DNA of 64,000 nt. It comes from Cryobacterium zongtaii. GTDB lineage: Bacteria > Actinomycetota > Actinomycetes > Actinomycetales > Microbacteriaceae. The stretch lies in NCBI RefSeq assembly GCF_002909375.1, contig NZ_PPXD01000013.1, positions 1-64,000 on the forward strand, written 5' to 3'. The position numbers and the translations under genes are program-made. Below are positions 25,291-32,398 of the stretch, piece after piece. Positions within the stretch are counted from its first letter, which is position 1; the number at the start of each line of letters is the position of its first letter. The notes under the pieces were generated by a model. That model had not been told where the DNA came from. It saw only the letters and a list, made by a program, of their open reading frames with translations, and did no database searches.

Positions 25291-25911
25291 ATGAAGAAAA
25301 TGGCTTCCTGGGTAGTTGGCGCTGGCGTGACCGCGCTGGCATTGTCCGGTTACGCGGCAGCTTCCGCTGCGGGCGTTGAACCGACCGCGGCATCGGCTGA
25401 CGACTCACTCACGCCTACCGACGTGGAACTCGCGGCTATCCCCTCCTCGGAATTCGCATCGGCCGTGGGCCCGGTCTTGGAGTCGTTTCCGAGTGACTAC
25501 GCATTCTTCTACTTTGACAGCGACATGCAACCCGTTATCGGTTTAACCAGTGAAGCGGTACCCGCGGTCATGGAAGCTGTCACCATGACAGGCCAGCAAG
25601 CGCAGGTCGTAGAGGACACCGGCTTCACCCAAGCTGAATACAGTGCAGCAGCCGACAAGGTCATCGCTGACTTGCAGGAGACCTGGCCCGCGGACGTCCC
25701 ATTTCCAATGATCGGCGTGCGTCCAGACCTTGGAGTCGGCGCAATTGGCGCTAACCTCATCACCAACGGTGAGAGCTTGGACGCGGCCCGGTCGATTCAA
25801 AAGTCAACCGGCTTGATCGAAGAGGCTGACACAGAGTCGCCGTTCTCCATCCAGATTGATGAGGAGAATGTGTTCGGGCCGCTTAAAGCGGCCACCTCGA
25901 TTGACCGATAG
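25291..25911 (+). CDS. Secreted protein resembling the protein at 17707-18336
   Basis: The 206-residue protein starts MKKMASWVVGAGVTALALSG and carries a cleavable signal peptide (ASAAG near residue 30). GAGGGGTAAT precedes the start. The mature part includes DVELAAIPSSEFASAVGPVL, FPSDYAFFYFDSDMQPVIGL and VVEDTGFTQAEYSAAADKVI. The block order and spacing match the protein at 17707-18336. Both have the form of a small repeat lobe as in protease pro-domains, but neither has a protease domain. A hairpin at 26071-26100 lies 160 bases past its end. Confidence 0.6.
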   Translation: MKKMASWVVGAGVTALALSGYAAASAAGVEPTAASADDSLTPTDVELAAIPSSEFASAVGPVLESFPSDYAFFYFDSDMQPVIGLTSEAVPAVMEAVTMTGQQAQVVEDTGFTQAEYSAAADKVIADLQETWPADVPFPMIGVRPDLGVGAIGANLITNGESLDAARSIQKSTGLIEEADTESPFSIQIDEENVFGPLKAATSIDR

Positions 25912-26070
25912 AGGAACCCAAAGCCGCTTTTACGGCTGCTGCGTTCGTACCCCGCAATCGGCAGGTCAGCTTCGTCGTAGGGCGACCCCATCCGATTGGA
26001 ACGGGGATGGGTCGTATCCGCGATCAGAGGTTCCACCCGTGAGCCCGGCAGCTCCAAATGAGCGGTTGGC

Positions 26071-26100
26071 TGTCCCGGCATAAGGCCTGATGCCGGGACA
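26071..26100 (+). terminator. Hairpin, possible terminator
   Basis: An 11-base perfect stem, TGTCCCGGCAT and ATGCCGGGACA, encloses AAGGCCTG. There is no T-run, so the function is inferred. Confidence 0.45.
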
Positions 26101-26132
26101 CCATGAGGATATGAACGAGTACCCCATCCTGC

Positions 26133-26259
26133 TGTCTCGAAACCCTACGGATGCGAGCCAGGTCCAGATACGAGACAAGCGACGTGCCACTCGTCGCGCG
26201 AGCTGGGGATTTCCAGGTCTCGTATCCCATGGCAGGTGAGGCACTTAGGTTACGAGACA
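26133..26259 (-). repeat. Dispersed palindromic repeat, copy 26 (full length, inverted)
   Basis: Reads in the opposite direction to copies 1-25: the right module (CTACGGATGCGAG, CAGGTCCAGATACGAGACAA) comes first and the left module (CTCGTATCCCATGG, CTTAGGTTACGAGACAC) last. Confidence 0.9.
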
Positions 26260-26275
26260 CTTCATCGCGTCTTGG

Positions 26276-26470
26276 TTGTACCCGGCGGAAGGATCGTTTG
26301 AGGCCTCCTGGCGTTTCTGCCGAGACGGCAAAGTCTGCGAACACCGCGCCGCGATGCCGCCTCCGGACCAATACGATCTCTTCATGGTGACATCACGGCG
26401 AGGGAATCAGTTCCGACCGGATTGGCGAACCGAACACGCACTCCAGACCCAATTGACAGCCGCGAAGTGA
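26276..26470 (+). CDS. Possible small protein upstream of a membrane-protein pseudogene
   Basis: A TTG frame of 64 residues ends three bases before the ATG at 26474. It contains SFEASWRFCRDGKVCEHRAA and FRPDWRTEHALQTQLTAAK. No ribosome binding site or family was recognised. The short gap suggests one transcript with the downstream frame. Confidence 0.3.
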   Translation: MYPAEGSFEASWRFCRDGKVCEHRAAMPPPDQYDLFMVTSRRGNQFRPDWRTEHALQTQLTAAK

Positions 26471-26473
26471 CCG

Positions 26474-26797
26474 CATGAGAAGGAACCAGCACTTCATCTC
26501 CTTCGGGTTCTCCCGCTCGCGGTCCTACTTTGTCTCCCGCTAGCGGCGATAGCAGGAATCAACTGGTGCGGAATCAGCGGCTGCAGTGGCGGCGGCTGGG
26601 GCCTATCCCTCGATTCTGTGGGCATCGCAGTTGGCGCTTGCATCTGGGCGGCCGTTGTCATGGCTGTCGCTCTCGCTGCCGTCCCCTGGATGAAACCACA
26701 CGGTCTTCGGATCATAATCGCGCTTCTTCTGGGGGCGCTCTGGGGACTGCTTATAGCGGTGTTCACCCATGGTCCGTATCCATGGCACTTCGGATGA
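26474..26797 (+). pseudogene. Membrane protein gene with a frameshift near its start
   Basis: The ATG at 26474 reads MRRNQHFIS and stops within 23 codons. The adjacent frame, open from 26471 to the stop at 26797, encodes a clear membrane protein with LRVLPLAVLLCLPLAAIAG, VGIAVGACIWAAVVMAVALA and IIIALLLGALWGLLIAVFTH but has no start codon. Removing one base (or adding two) near 26490-26500 would give MRRNQH joined to LLRVLPLAVL. The damage lies at the signal-anchor border, as in the lipoprotein at 10323. Sequencing error is the alternative. Confidence 0.5.
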
Positions 26798-27041
26798 CCG
26801 TCGGTATCAACGTGGGTTGCCAATCCAGCGGCGTGGCGTGGGCCACATCGGGTATGCCTCGATAGCGGCCCAGTCCCCCTGAAGGCACCGCCATGGTCGC
26901 ACTGACGCTCTCGCGGACAGAAGGGAAACGTGACGCTTTGCTCCTGTACGCAGTTGGCGCATCGACCAAAACGCAGCACCCTGGCTGACCTGCTCAGCGA
27001 GCTAGTCTCGAGGAAGGAAATAGCCCCTGTTGCTTCCACCG

Positions 27042-27141
27042 TTTGAAATCGCCCTACGGATGCGAGACAGGTCCAGATGCGCGACAAGTCACCTGCCGCG
27101 CGTCGCGCCAACAGGCGATTTCCTACGTCTCGTATCCCATC
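27042..27141 (-). repeat. Dispersed palindromic repeat, copy 27 (inverted, left module truncated)
   Basis: Reads CTACGGATGCGAGACAGGTC, GCGACAAGTCACCTGCCG, AACAGGCGATTTCCTACGTC, CTCGTATCCCAT. The 5' GTCTCGTAACC arm is lost. Bases 26798-27041 show no supported gene. Confidence 0.85.
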
Positions 27142-27292
27142 CCTCACCGGTCTAGTAGACAAGTGAGGGATCGACTCGTCTCGTGGAGGGGAGGGGAGGT
27201 GACATCAAGCGGTTTCTTCCCTGGTGTCCTTCGCGGACACTCGTCTTCGAGCGGATTATTCACCACCACATCGTCGAAGTAGCCCGAGCGAT

Positions 27293-27607
27293 TTACCGGT
27301 GATCAAAGATCAGTGGGTCGATGATTGCGCGCATTCCGCTGGGGTCGACCTCGGGATGGGTGGCTGCCCAAGCGTAGATCGCGTCGATGTAGTTTGTGAG
27401 CGGTCCGCCCAGATCAGGCACACGGTCCGCTTCAGCCTGCAACGCGCGGATAGCGGCCCACAACTCCGGACCTCGCTCGGAGCCGACCGCCGCTAAGAAT
27501 CGCTCCTTCAGCACAGCCTCCCCGCGCTGGCGCGCTGGGTCGTAACGGTACTGATGCCAAGCCTCGTGGTAGGCCCTCAACGCTGCACTGAATTCTTCGT
27601 CGATCAT
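27293..27607 (-). CDS. Small acidic helical protein
   Basis: The 104-residue protein starts MIDEEFSAALRAYHEAWHQY and is almost wholly helical, with LKERFLAAVGSERGPELWAA and LTNYIDAIYAWAATHPEVDP. No motif or membrane segment is seen. It lies at the edge of a stretch of decayed genes. Function unknown; similar short helical proteins often accompany toxins or mobile elements, but no partner is visible. Confidence 0.5.
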   Translation of the reverse strand: MIDEEFSAALRAYHEAWHQYRYDPARQRGEAVLKERFLAAVGSERGPELWAAIRALQAEADRVPDLGGPLTNYIDAIYAWAATHPEVDPSGMRAIIDPLIFDHR

Positions 27608-27687
27608 GCGTCATAGTCGCATGTATTCACCGCATGACCAACTGTGTATAGCGGCCCTTGGCTTGATCCGTTTCCGAAGTACTTCCC

Positions 27688-27998
27688 TCACGAGTGCCCG
27701 TAAGCCGGACCCCAACCGAGCGGATGCGCGCCGCCCATAGGCGGCCTCTTCAGGCTGTTTGTCGGCCGGGATACGTGGGTCGAGATGTCATTTATTGCCC
27801 TGGTCGACATCAACGGCCTGGTCGCCGTTGATGCGGTGCCAGTCGCGATCGCGAGGGGTCGCAGTGGGCCCAGGAGTACGGTGAGTTGTGTGCAGGGCAG
27901 TGCACGCATCGGGGCGCAGCCAGTAAATGCCGGCAGCGTCAGAGGAAACTGGAGGAATTCGGTTTGTATCCAGCAGGAGGAAGTACTGCACCGTTCAT
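27688..27998 (-). pseudogene. Decayed second copy of the DNA/RNA endonuclease (N-terminal part)
   Basis: Read on the minus strand from an ATG at 27998, pieces align to the endonuclease at 429-1295: an opening MNGAVLPPAGYKPN against MDAAIFSPTGYDDN, LPCTQLTVLLGPLRPLAIAT against LPCTHFTVLLDPVRRLAIAT, and INGDQAVDVDQGNK against INGGQLIDVDRGDD. Frames change between the pieces and the copy stops before the catalytic DRGH motif. The rest of the gene is missing. Bases 27999-28241 show no gene. Confidence 0.7.
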
Positions 27999-28241
27999 GT
28001 CGACGGTAAATCAGTTGCAGTCGGGTTATATCCCTCTAAGGGGTGTGGGTTCTGCGGCAGGAGTGGGGCCGGACTGTGCCGGCGGCGAGTGCTGTGGGCG
28101 TAGCGACTCAAATGGTATCGGGTGTAGATCGACCGGTCACAAGCTTTGGCCCCTCGCCGGCCGTGAGCCCGTGCATGCCAGCAGCGGAGGTCCTCTGTGT
28201 AGCGCGGTGATATTCGATTCTGGCGTTCGAAGCGGCATAGT

Positions 28242-28565
28242 GTGGTGACGCCATTGTCCGAAGCATCCGATCAGCAGAAGCTGATGCTGAGCATGGCTTC
28301 GGGCAGTCAGGCTGCGTTCGGTCTGATCTACGATCAGTTGAGTGTTCCGACGTTTGCGATCTGCAATCACTATCTGAAGTCCCCGGCCGCGGCGGACGAG
28401 GCCATGTGCGGCCTGTGGCTATACGTCTGGCAAAACGCGGCGATGTTGTCAGGGCTTGACGGCTCGCCTTGGTCAATCATCATTGGAACAGCGGAGCGCC
28501 ACGCCAAGCATGACGCTCAGACGGAGCGCCTAGCCCGAGGAACGGCGACCACTGTGTCCAGATAA
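28242..28565 (+). pseudogene. Sigma-2-only fragment of an ECF sigma factor
   Basis: The 107-residue frame (GTG start) resembles the first half of a SigK-type ECF sigma factor: SGSQAAFGLIYDQLSVPTFA, YLKSPAAADEAMCGLWLYVW and SPWSIIIGTAERHAKHDAQT. It ends shortly after sigma-2 and the sigma-4 helix-turn-helix is absent, so it should not initiate transcription by itself. It may be a remnant; a function as an unusual short regulator is less likely. Confidence 0.55.
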
Positions 28566-28569
28566 ATCC

Positions 28570-28691
28570 CCATCCGCGGGCGGCGCCGCCGCACCGTCGC
28601 GCGCCGCCTCGAGGCGCACGGCTACACAATGCGCGATATCGACGTAGTGCGTGGCGTCTCTTATCAGCGTGTGTACCAGCTCACCCAGTAG
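28570..28691 (+). pseudogene. Fragment encoding an antitoxin-like helix-turn-helix
   Basis: A frame without a start ends TVARRLEAHGYTMRDIDVVR then GVSYQRVYQLTQ. The pattern GYTxRDxxxxxGVSxQRVxQL is that of HicB-type or similar HTH proteins. Only the C-terminal 40 residues exist. Confidence 0.35.
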
Positions 28692-28712
28692 AACTATCGA
28701 CCAGGAGACTCA

Positions 28713-29105
28713 ATGTCAGCTAACGAAGACGGCTCACAGATCAAGATTGCGGATGAGCTGGCCGGGCTCGCCCGGTCGCTTGCGCATGCCACGCGAACGG
28801 TGCCGCGCCCCTCTGATTCGTACGAGCTGCTGGGCGCCCTTCAAATCGCACAGCAGTCGCTCGCCCAGGTTTGCACACAGTTAGCGACCTGGCACAGGGA
28901 TGCAGTCGAGGGCACCCATTGCAGCGGCACAGACGGACATGGTCTCTACGGTGTTCCCGCTACGGCCGCCGGTGCGAGCGAGCAGGTAACGCTTCTTCTC
29001 AAAATTGCGGCGGCCTCCGCCGCAGAAACAGCCGACCTTGTCGGTAAGGCCCAAGCGGCGAACGGCGTCGTGTGTTGGTTCGATGAAGTGAAAGAGACGG
29101 CTTAG
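28713..29105 (+). CDS. Helical hypothetical protein
   Basis: The 130-residue protein has GGAGACTCA before its ATG. It is Ala/Leu-rich and helical (IADELAGLARSLAHATRTVP, LLGALQIAQQSLAQVCTQLA, VTLLLKIAAASAAETADLVG) with a Gly/His insertion (EGTHCSGTDGHGLYG). No membrane segment. It sits between an HTH fragment and an HNH fragment, which fits a plasmid- or phage-derived accessory protein. Function unknown. Confidence 0.5.
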   Translation: MSANEDGSQIKIADELAGLARSLAHATRTVPRPSDSYELLGALQIAQQSLAQVCTQLATWHRDAVEGTHCSGTDGHGLYGVPATAAGASEQVTLLLKIAAASAAETADLVGKAQAANGVVCWFDEVKETA

Positions 29106-29321
29106 GCCCAGCCCTCGACGGGGAGAACTGAAAGCCCAGAGCCCAAACGCTTCTGGTCGCACGTCGTCAATGGACCTGCTGCCGATGACTGCTGGATATG
29201 GGCTGGCGCAATTGCTGATGACGGTTACGTGCGCTTTGGGACTAAGGACGGCTACGGCCACAAGGTCATCCGCGACACGAACGGCGCTGCCGTCGTCGGT
29301 TCTGCTGCTATCCGCTCCTGA
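29106..29321 (+). pseudogene. N-terminal fragment of a phage-type HNH endonuclease
   Basis: Beginning right after the preceding stop, the frame encodes PKRFWSHVVNGPAADDCWIW and AGAIADDGYVRFGTKDGYGH. This matches the start of many phage and prophage HNH proteins (RFWSKV...DECWxWTG...GYGRF). The HNH metal-binding region proper is missing and no normal start codon is seen. Confidence 0.6.
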
Positions 29322-29448
29322 ATCAGGGTGCTCGTTACGTCGCCGAGCAGTATGGAACGCACAGTAGCGCGGGAGCGCGCAACCCCCTCCCGGAGGCTAC
29401 GTAGTGGGGTTATGGTCCGGCCATAGTCACTGCACGAAAGGAAAGCTC

Positions 29449-29796
29449 ATGGGAACCCTGACGTACGACTCGGGCCTCACAATCTGTTTCAACGACTGGA
29501 CACTCGCTCATCTTCAGGTCGCCATCGGGGTCAAGCTCCACCTAAGAGAGAGCTTTCATCTCTCCTGGAAGGATGAGACGGACGGTGACGGAGGGTGGGG
29601 TTCGATCTGGATATTCCCCGGCGCCCCACTCTTCTTCAAGTTCGCCGATGGCCGAGGGCCTCTCCTCGATTCGAAGTGGGTCGAAGCGTTAGTCAAGTCT
29701 GCAAACACGCCTGAGGGCATGACGGTCATGCCAGAACCGCGCCCGCTCGTCCGGGAATTAACCCGCCAACGACGGGGCAGCATTGGCCCTATTTAG
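29449..29796 (+). CDS. DUF7882-type protein
   Basis: The ATG at 29449 has GAAAGGAAAGCTC upstream. The 115-residue product starts MGTLTYDSGLTICFNDWTLA and contains HLQVAIGVKLHLRESFHLSW, a Trp-rich strand (GGWGSIWIFPGAPLFFKF) and WVEALVKSANTPEGM followed by PEPRP. This is the pattern I know from a small protein family common in Microbacteriaceae, often misannotated as ATP-dependent DNA ligase although it lacks any ligase motif. Its role is not known. The 3' end overlaps the convergent Cys-rich gene by 39 bases. Confidence 0.75.
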   Translation: MGTLTYDSGLTICFNDWTLAHLQVAIGVKLHLRESFHLSWKDETDGDGGWGSIWIFPGAPLFFKFADGRGPLLDSKWVEALVKSANTPEGMTVMPEPRPLVRELTRQRRGSIGPI

Positions 29797-30294
29797 CGCA
29801 CACAAGGTCCAGCAGAGCCAGCCACCAGAGCCAGCCACCAGAGCGGTCGGAAGACGATCGTCTATCGGGCGGATAGGGCCACTCGCAGGTCGGTGCAGGT
29901 CGGTGCAGGCGTTACTCACACGATGGCACGCTTGTGTGCAGGTTACCCAGTTGGGGTGGAGCTGAGCCATTCGCTCACATGCAATCACGGACTCTATGCA
30001 GGCTTCCACGCAGGCATCCAGGATTAGAATCGCTCCTGCGTGATTAGCGCTGGTCGTCCATGAAAGAACCCTGGCCGTCACAAGTCCAATCTCAACGCAG
30101 TACAAGTGTGCTAGGAAACACGTTGTGATTTCTCCATCACCGGGCAACGTTAGACATTCCTCTGCGCAGAGCTCGCTCACACGGACCAGTTCGTCGCATG
30201 CTTCTTCGCAGGTACTTATCCGCTCTTGGATCAGAGCGCCAATCAGGTCGCTGCGGAGCATAAGGATCACGCTAGCGCCGCTGCACGCCGACAC
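29758..30294 (-). CDS. Cys-rich four-helix protein, copper-storage-like (DUF326 type)
   Basis: The 178-residue protein has regularly spaced Cys residues along predicted helices: STCEEACDELVRVSELCAEE, ITTCFLAHLYCVEIGLV, ILDACVEACIESVIACERMA, VTCTQACHRVSNACTDL. The CxxxC and CxxxxxxC spacing with His residues is that of copper storage proteins (Csp) and DUF326 relatives, which line a four-helix bundle with thiols. The C-terminal 35 residues (from HRPASG) lack this pattern and contain short tandem DNA duplications near 29820-29910, so the original stop may have been lost. Copper binding is inferred, not shown. Confidence 0.65.
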   Translation of the reverse strand: MSACSGASVILMLRSDLIGALIQERISTCEEACDELVRVSELCAEECLTLPGDGEITTCFLAHLYCVEIGLVTARVLSWTTSANHAGAILILDACVEACIESVIACERMAQLHPNWVTCTQACHRVSNACTDLHRPASGPIRPIDDRLPTALVAGSGGWLCWTLCALNRANAAPSLAG

Positions 30295-30386
30295 CCCCCT
30301 TGACCGTTATGGCGGAAGTTCGATACGGGATGCCGGCTGAGGGGGATAGTTCGCTAGTCGATCCCCTATCGGACGGTGGCGGTCCT

Positions 30387-30662
30387 GCTGCTGAACGTCA
30401 TGGGGGCCTTTGCGGAGTTTGAGCGATCGTTGATCCGCGAACGTCAACGCGAGGACATTGCACCGGCAAAGGCGCGCGGCGTCTACCGTGGCCGCACTCC
30501 GTCCCTCGATAAGGCTCGAGCTGCGGAACTGCGCGAGAAGGCCGTCGCCGGCGTGCCGAAAGCTGCTCTCGCGCGCGACTTCGGAATCAGCCGCGAGACC
30601 GTCTATGCCTACCTCCGCGCCGAGGCCTGACGGACCCTCAGTCGAGGCGAGCGCCTCCTGAG
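30387..30662 (+). pseudogene. Truncated serine recombinase, C-terminal part (copy B)
   Basis: Same fragment as copy A at 21463-21741: NVMGAFAEFERSLIRERQRE, linker YRGRTPSLDKARAAELREKA and helix-turn-helix AALARDFGISRETVYAYL, ending at 30630. Homology starts at TGCTGAACGT and runs about 30 bases beyond the stop in both copies. The catalytic domain is absent. Confidence 0.8.
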
Positions 30663-30823
30663 TGGGACGCGCCAGGCCGAATCTGTGAGCGGGACGCCGC
30701 TGAATCTTGGTGCTGATGGTCGGGATAGTTGGTGCCCAAGGCATGTTCTGCGTTAATCGCCACCAGCCAGTTCAGCGTCGTGATCAGGAGCGTGTCGCCG
30801 GCCTCGAGGCCTGCTCCTGGGGC

Positions 30824-30965
30824 GTCTCATAACTAGCGGTGAGTACCGCAATTCAAGCAAATAGTTATGCGAAGTAGCAACGAGACTCGTCGCTCAGCGA
30901 GATTCCTGTGATTTTGAAAAAGTGCAGATCACGGCCGTGAGTCGTCTTATGCCCCTAAGACGGTG
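30824..30965 (-). repeat. Long inverted repeat, left copy (IR-L)
   Basis: A 63-base core (30824-30886) starts GTCTCATAACTAGCGGTGAG and ends AGCAACGAGAC. After a 35-base gap comes GTGCAGATCACGGCCGTGAG. The same blocks with the same gap occur in reverse at 33675-33816; the cores are about 52/63 identical. The core has its own inverted ends, as in the dispersed repeats. Bases 30966-31113 show no gene. Confidence 0.8.
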
Positions 30966-31113
30966 CCGTTGCTGATCGGCGGCGCAACGGCCCGTTCTTC
31001 GTCAAAGCTTGGGCGAGCATCACGTGCGAGATAACGGATCGGAGCGGCGCGAGCTGACGTGGCGCGACATGAATCGCCAACACCGACAGGTGAGCGGCTC
31101 TACGGATGAAGAC

Positions 31114-31713
31114 CTATGACCGCGCAATGCCGAGCAACCCGGCCATTTGTTGCCAGAGGTTCGCCAGTCGCGACGGGTCATCATAGAGTTTTGCCAAGAG
31201 CACGGCGCCCTCTAATTGCGCAATGAGGCCTCTTCCGGTCTCCATGGTTACTCTATTCATTGACAATGTGCCGACGGAAGCCGCTTTAGAGAGCGCGCTG
31301 AATACGAGTTGACTTTGATCGTCGAATATTTCCCTGAGGCAACTACGAAGATCCGCTTCACTGGCGCCAGTCTCCAACGCTAAGTTGCCATAGAGGCAAC
31401 CGATTATTGAACCTGTCGAGACGTGATGTTCGAGCTGAATGCCCGCTTGTTCGCGGAAGAGCGTCTCGAGCCCTCTCAAGCCATCCTCGTCATCGAGGAG
31501 TTCGAGCCAGCGACCTCTCTCCGCCGCCCAAGTAGTGCGGAGCGTCGCAACCGTGAGTGCCTGCTTAGAGGGAAAGAAATAGTAAAAACTGCCCTTGCGC
31601 ACGTTGGCGCGCTCGCAAATCTCCGCTACGCCGATGGCTGAGTATCCGCGGTCGTGCAGGAGACTCCTCGCCGCTTCGACCAGCTGTTGTGGCGCATCGC
31701 TTGTTCGACCCAT
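31114..31713 (-). CDS. TetR family transcriptional regulator
   Basis: The 199-residue protein has an N-terminal HTH (about residues 8-52: PQQLVEAARSLLHDRGYSAI, VAEICERANVRKGSFYYFFP, SKQALTVATLR) and a ligand-binding region ending in LLAKLYDDPSRLANLWQQMA. The YYFFPSKQAL block is typical of the family. It is divergent from the flavodoxin-like gene, with an operator-like inverted repeat between them. It most likely represses the flavodoxin-like/nitronate monooxygenase operon and itself until an electrophile or nitro compound binds. Confidence 0.9.
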   Translation of the reverse strand: MGRTSDAPQQLVEAARSLLHDRGYSAIGVAEICERANVRKGSFYYFFPSKQALTVATLRTTWAAERGRWLELLDDEDGLRGLETLFREQAGIQLEHHVSTGSIIGCLYGNLALETGASEADLRSCLREIFDDQSQLVFSALSKAASVGTLSMNRVTMETGRGLIAQLEGAVLLAKLYDDPSRLANLWQQMAGLLGIARS

Positions 31714-31724
31714 AAGAGCAGTAT

Positions 31725-31758
31725 ACGACCGGTCAAATATGTATAGTTGACCAGTCGT
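31725..31758. promoter_or_regulatory. TetR-type operator between divergent genes
   Basis: An inverted repeat with 12-base arms, ACGACCGGTCAA and TTGACCAGTCGT (one mismatch), has ten bases between the arms. It lies between the TetR and flavodoxin-like gene starts. Confidence 0.75.
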
Positions 31759-31786
31759 CTAGTTTCGGCATATCGAGGGGATGAAT

Positions 31787-32398
31787 ATGAATGATCAACC
31801 AAGCATCGAAGTGGCCGTGGCATATCACAGCGGCTATGGGCACACCGAGCGTCACGCGCAAGCAATCGTGGCGGGTGCGCGACAAAACCCGGGAAGCTCG
31901 GCCTCGTTGTTCAACGTCGCCGAACTCAATGACGCACTGTGGGCCGGCCTGTCGGCCGCAGACGCGATCATCTTCGGAGCACCTACCTACATGGGGAGCC
32001 AATCGGCTGTATTTCAGGCTTTCGCTGAAGCGAGCGCTTCTGTGTGGGTTGTTCAGGGTTGGAAGGACAAGGTAGCTGCTGGGTTCACCAACTCGGCTGG
32101 AGTCAACGGCGACAAGCTCAACACGTTGACGTCTCTGTCGCTGCTGGCGGCGCAACACGGCATGCACTGGGTTTCGCTGGGTCTTCCTCCCGGATGGTTG
32201 TACTCCTCGAATGGGAGTATCGACGATCTCAACCGCCTCGGCGGTTTCCTCGGAGCGATGGCGCAATCGCCCTCGGATGCGTCGTCGGCTATCGCTCCGC
32301 CCGAGGCCGATCTGCGAACCGCTGAGTATTTGGGGCGGCGAGTAGCTGAGGTTGCCACTCGGCTGCGTAGCCTGCCTGCCGCGGGGGTGCGCGAATGA
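31787..32398 (+). CDS. Flavodoxin-like NAD(P)H oxidoreductase (WrbA-like)
   Basis: The second Met (31787) is preferred because GAGGGG lies at a normal distance; an ATG six bases earlier is in frame. The 203-residue protein opens VAVAYHSGYGHTERHAQAIV, the phosphate-binding loop of FMN flavodoxins, and has DAIIFGAPTYMGSQSAVFQA (the P-T-Y-M-G segment contacting FMN) and VAAGFTNSAGVNGDKLNTL. These are hallmarks of WrbA/NQO-type quinone reductases. It overlaps the nitronate monooxygenase gene by four bases, and the pair is controlled by the adjacent TetR protein. Probable detoxification of quinones or nitro compounds. Confidence 0.85.
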   Translation: MNDQPSIEVAVAYHSGYGHTERHAQAIVAGARQNPGSSASLFNVAELNDALWAGLSAADAIIFGAPTYMGSQSAVFQAFAEASASVWVVQGWKDKVAAGFTNSAGVNGDKLNTLTSLSLLAAQHGMHWVSLGLPPGWLYSSNGSIDDLNRLGGFLGAMAQSPSDASSAIAPPEADLRTAEYLGRRVAEVATRLRSLPAAGVRE

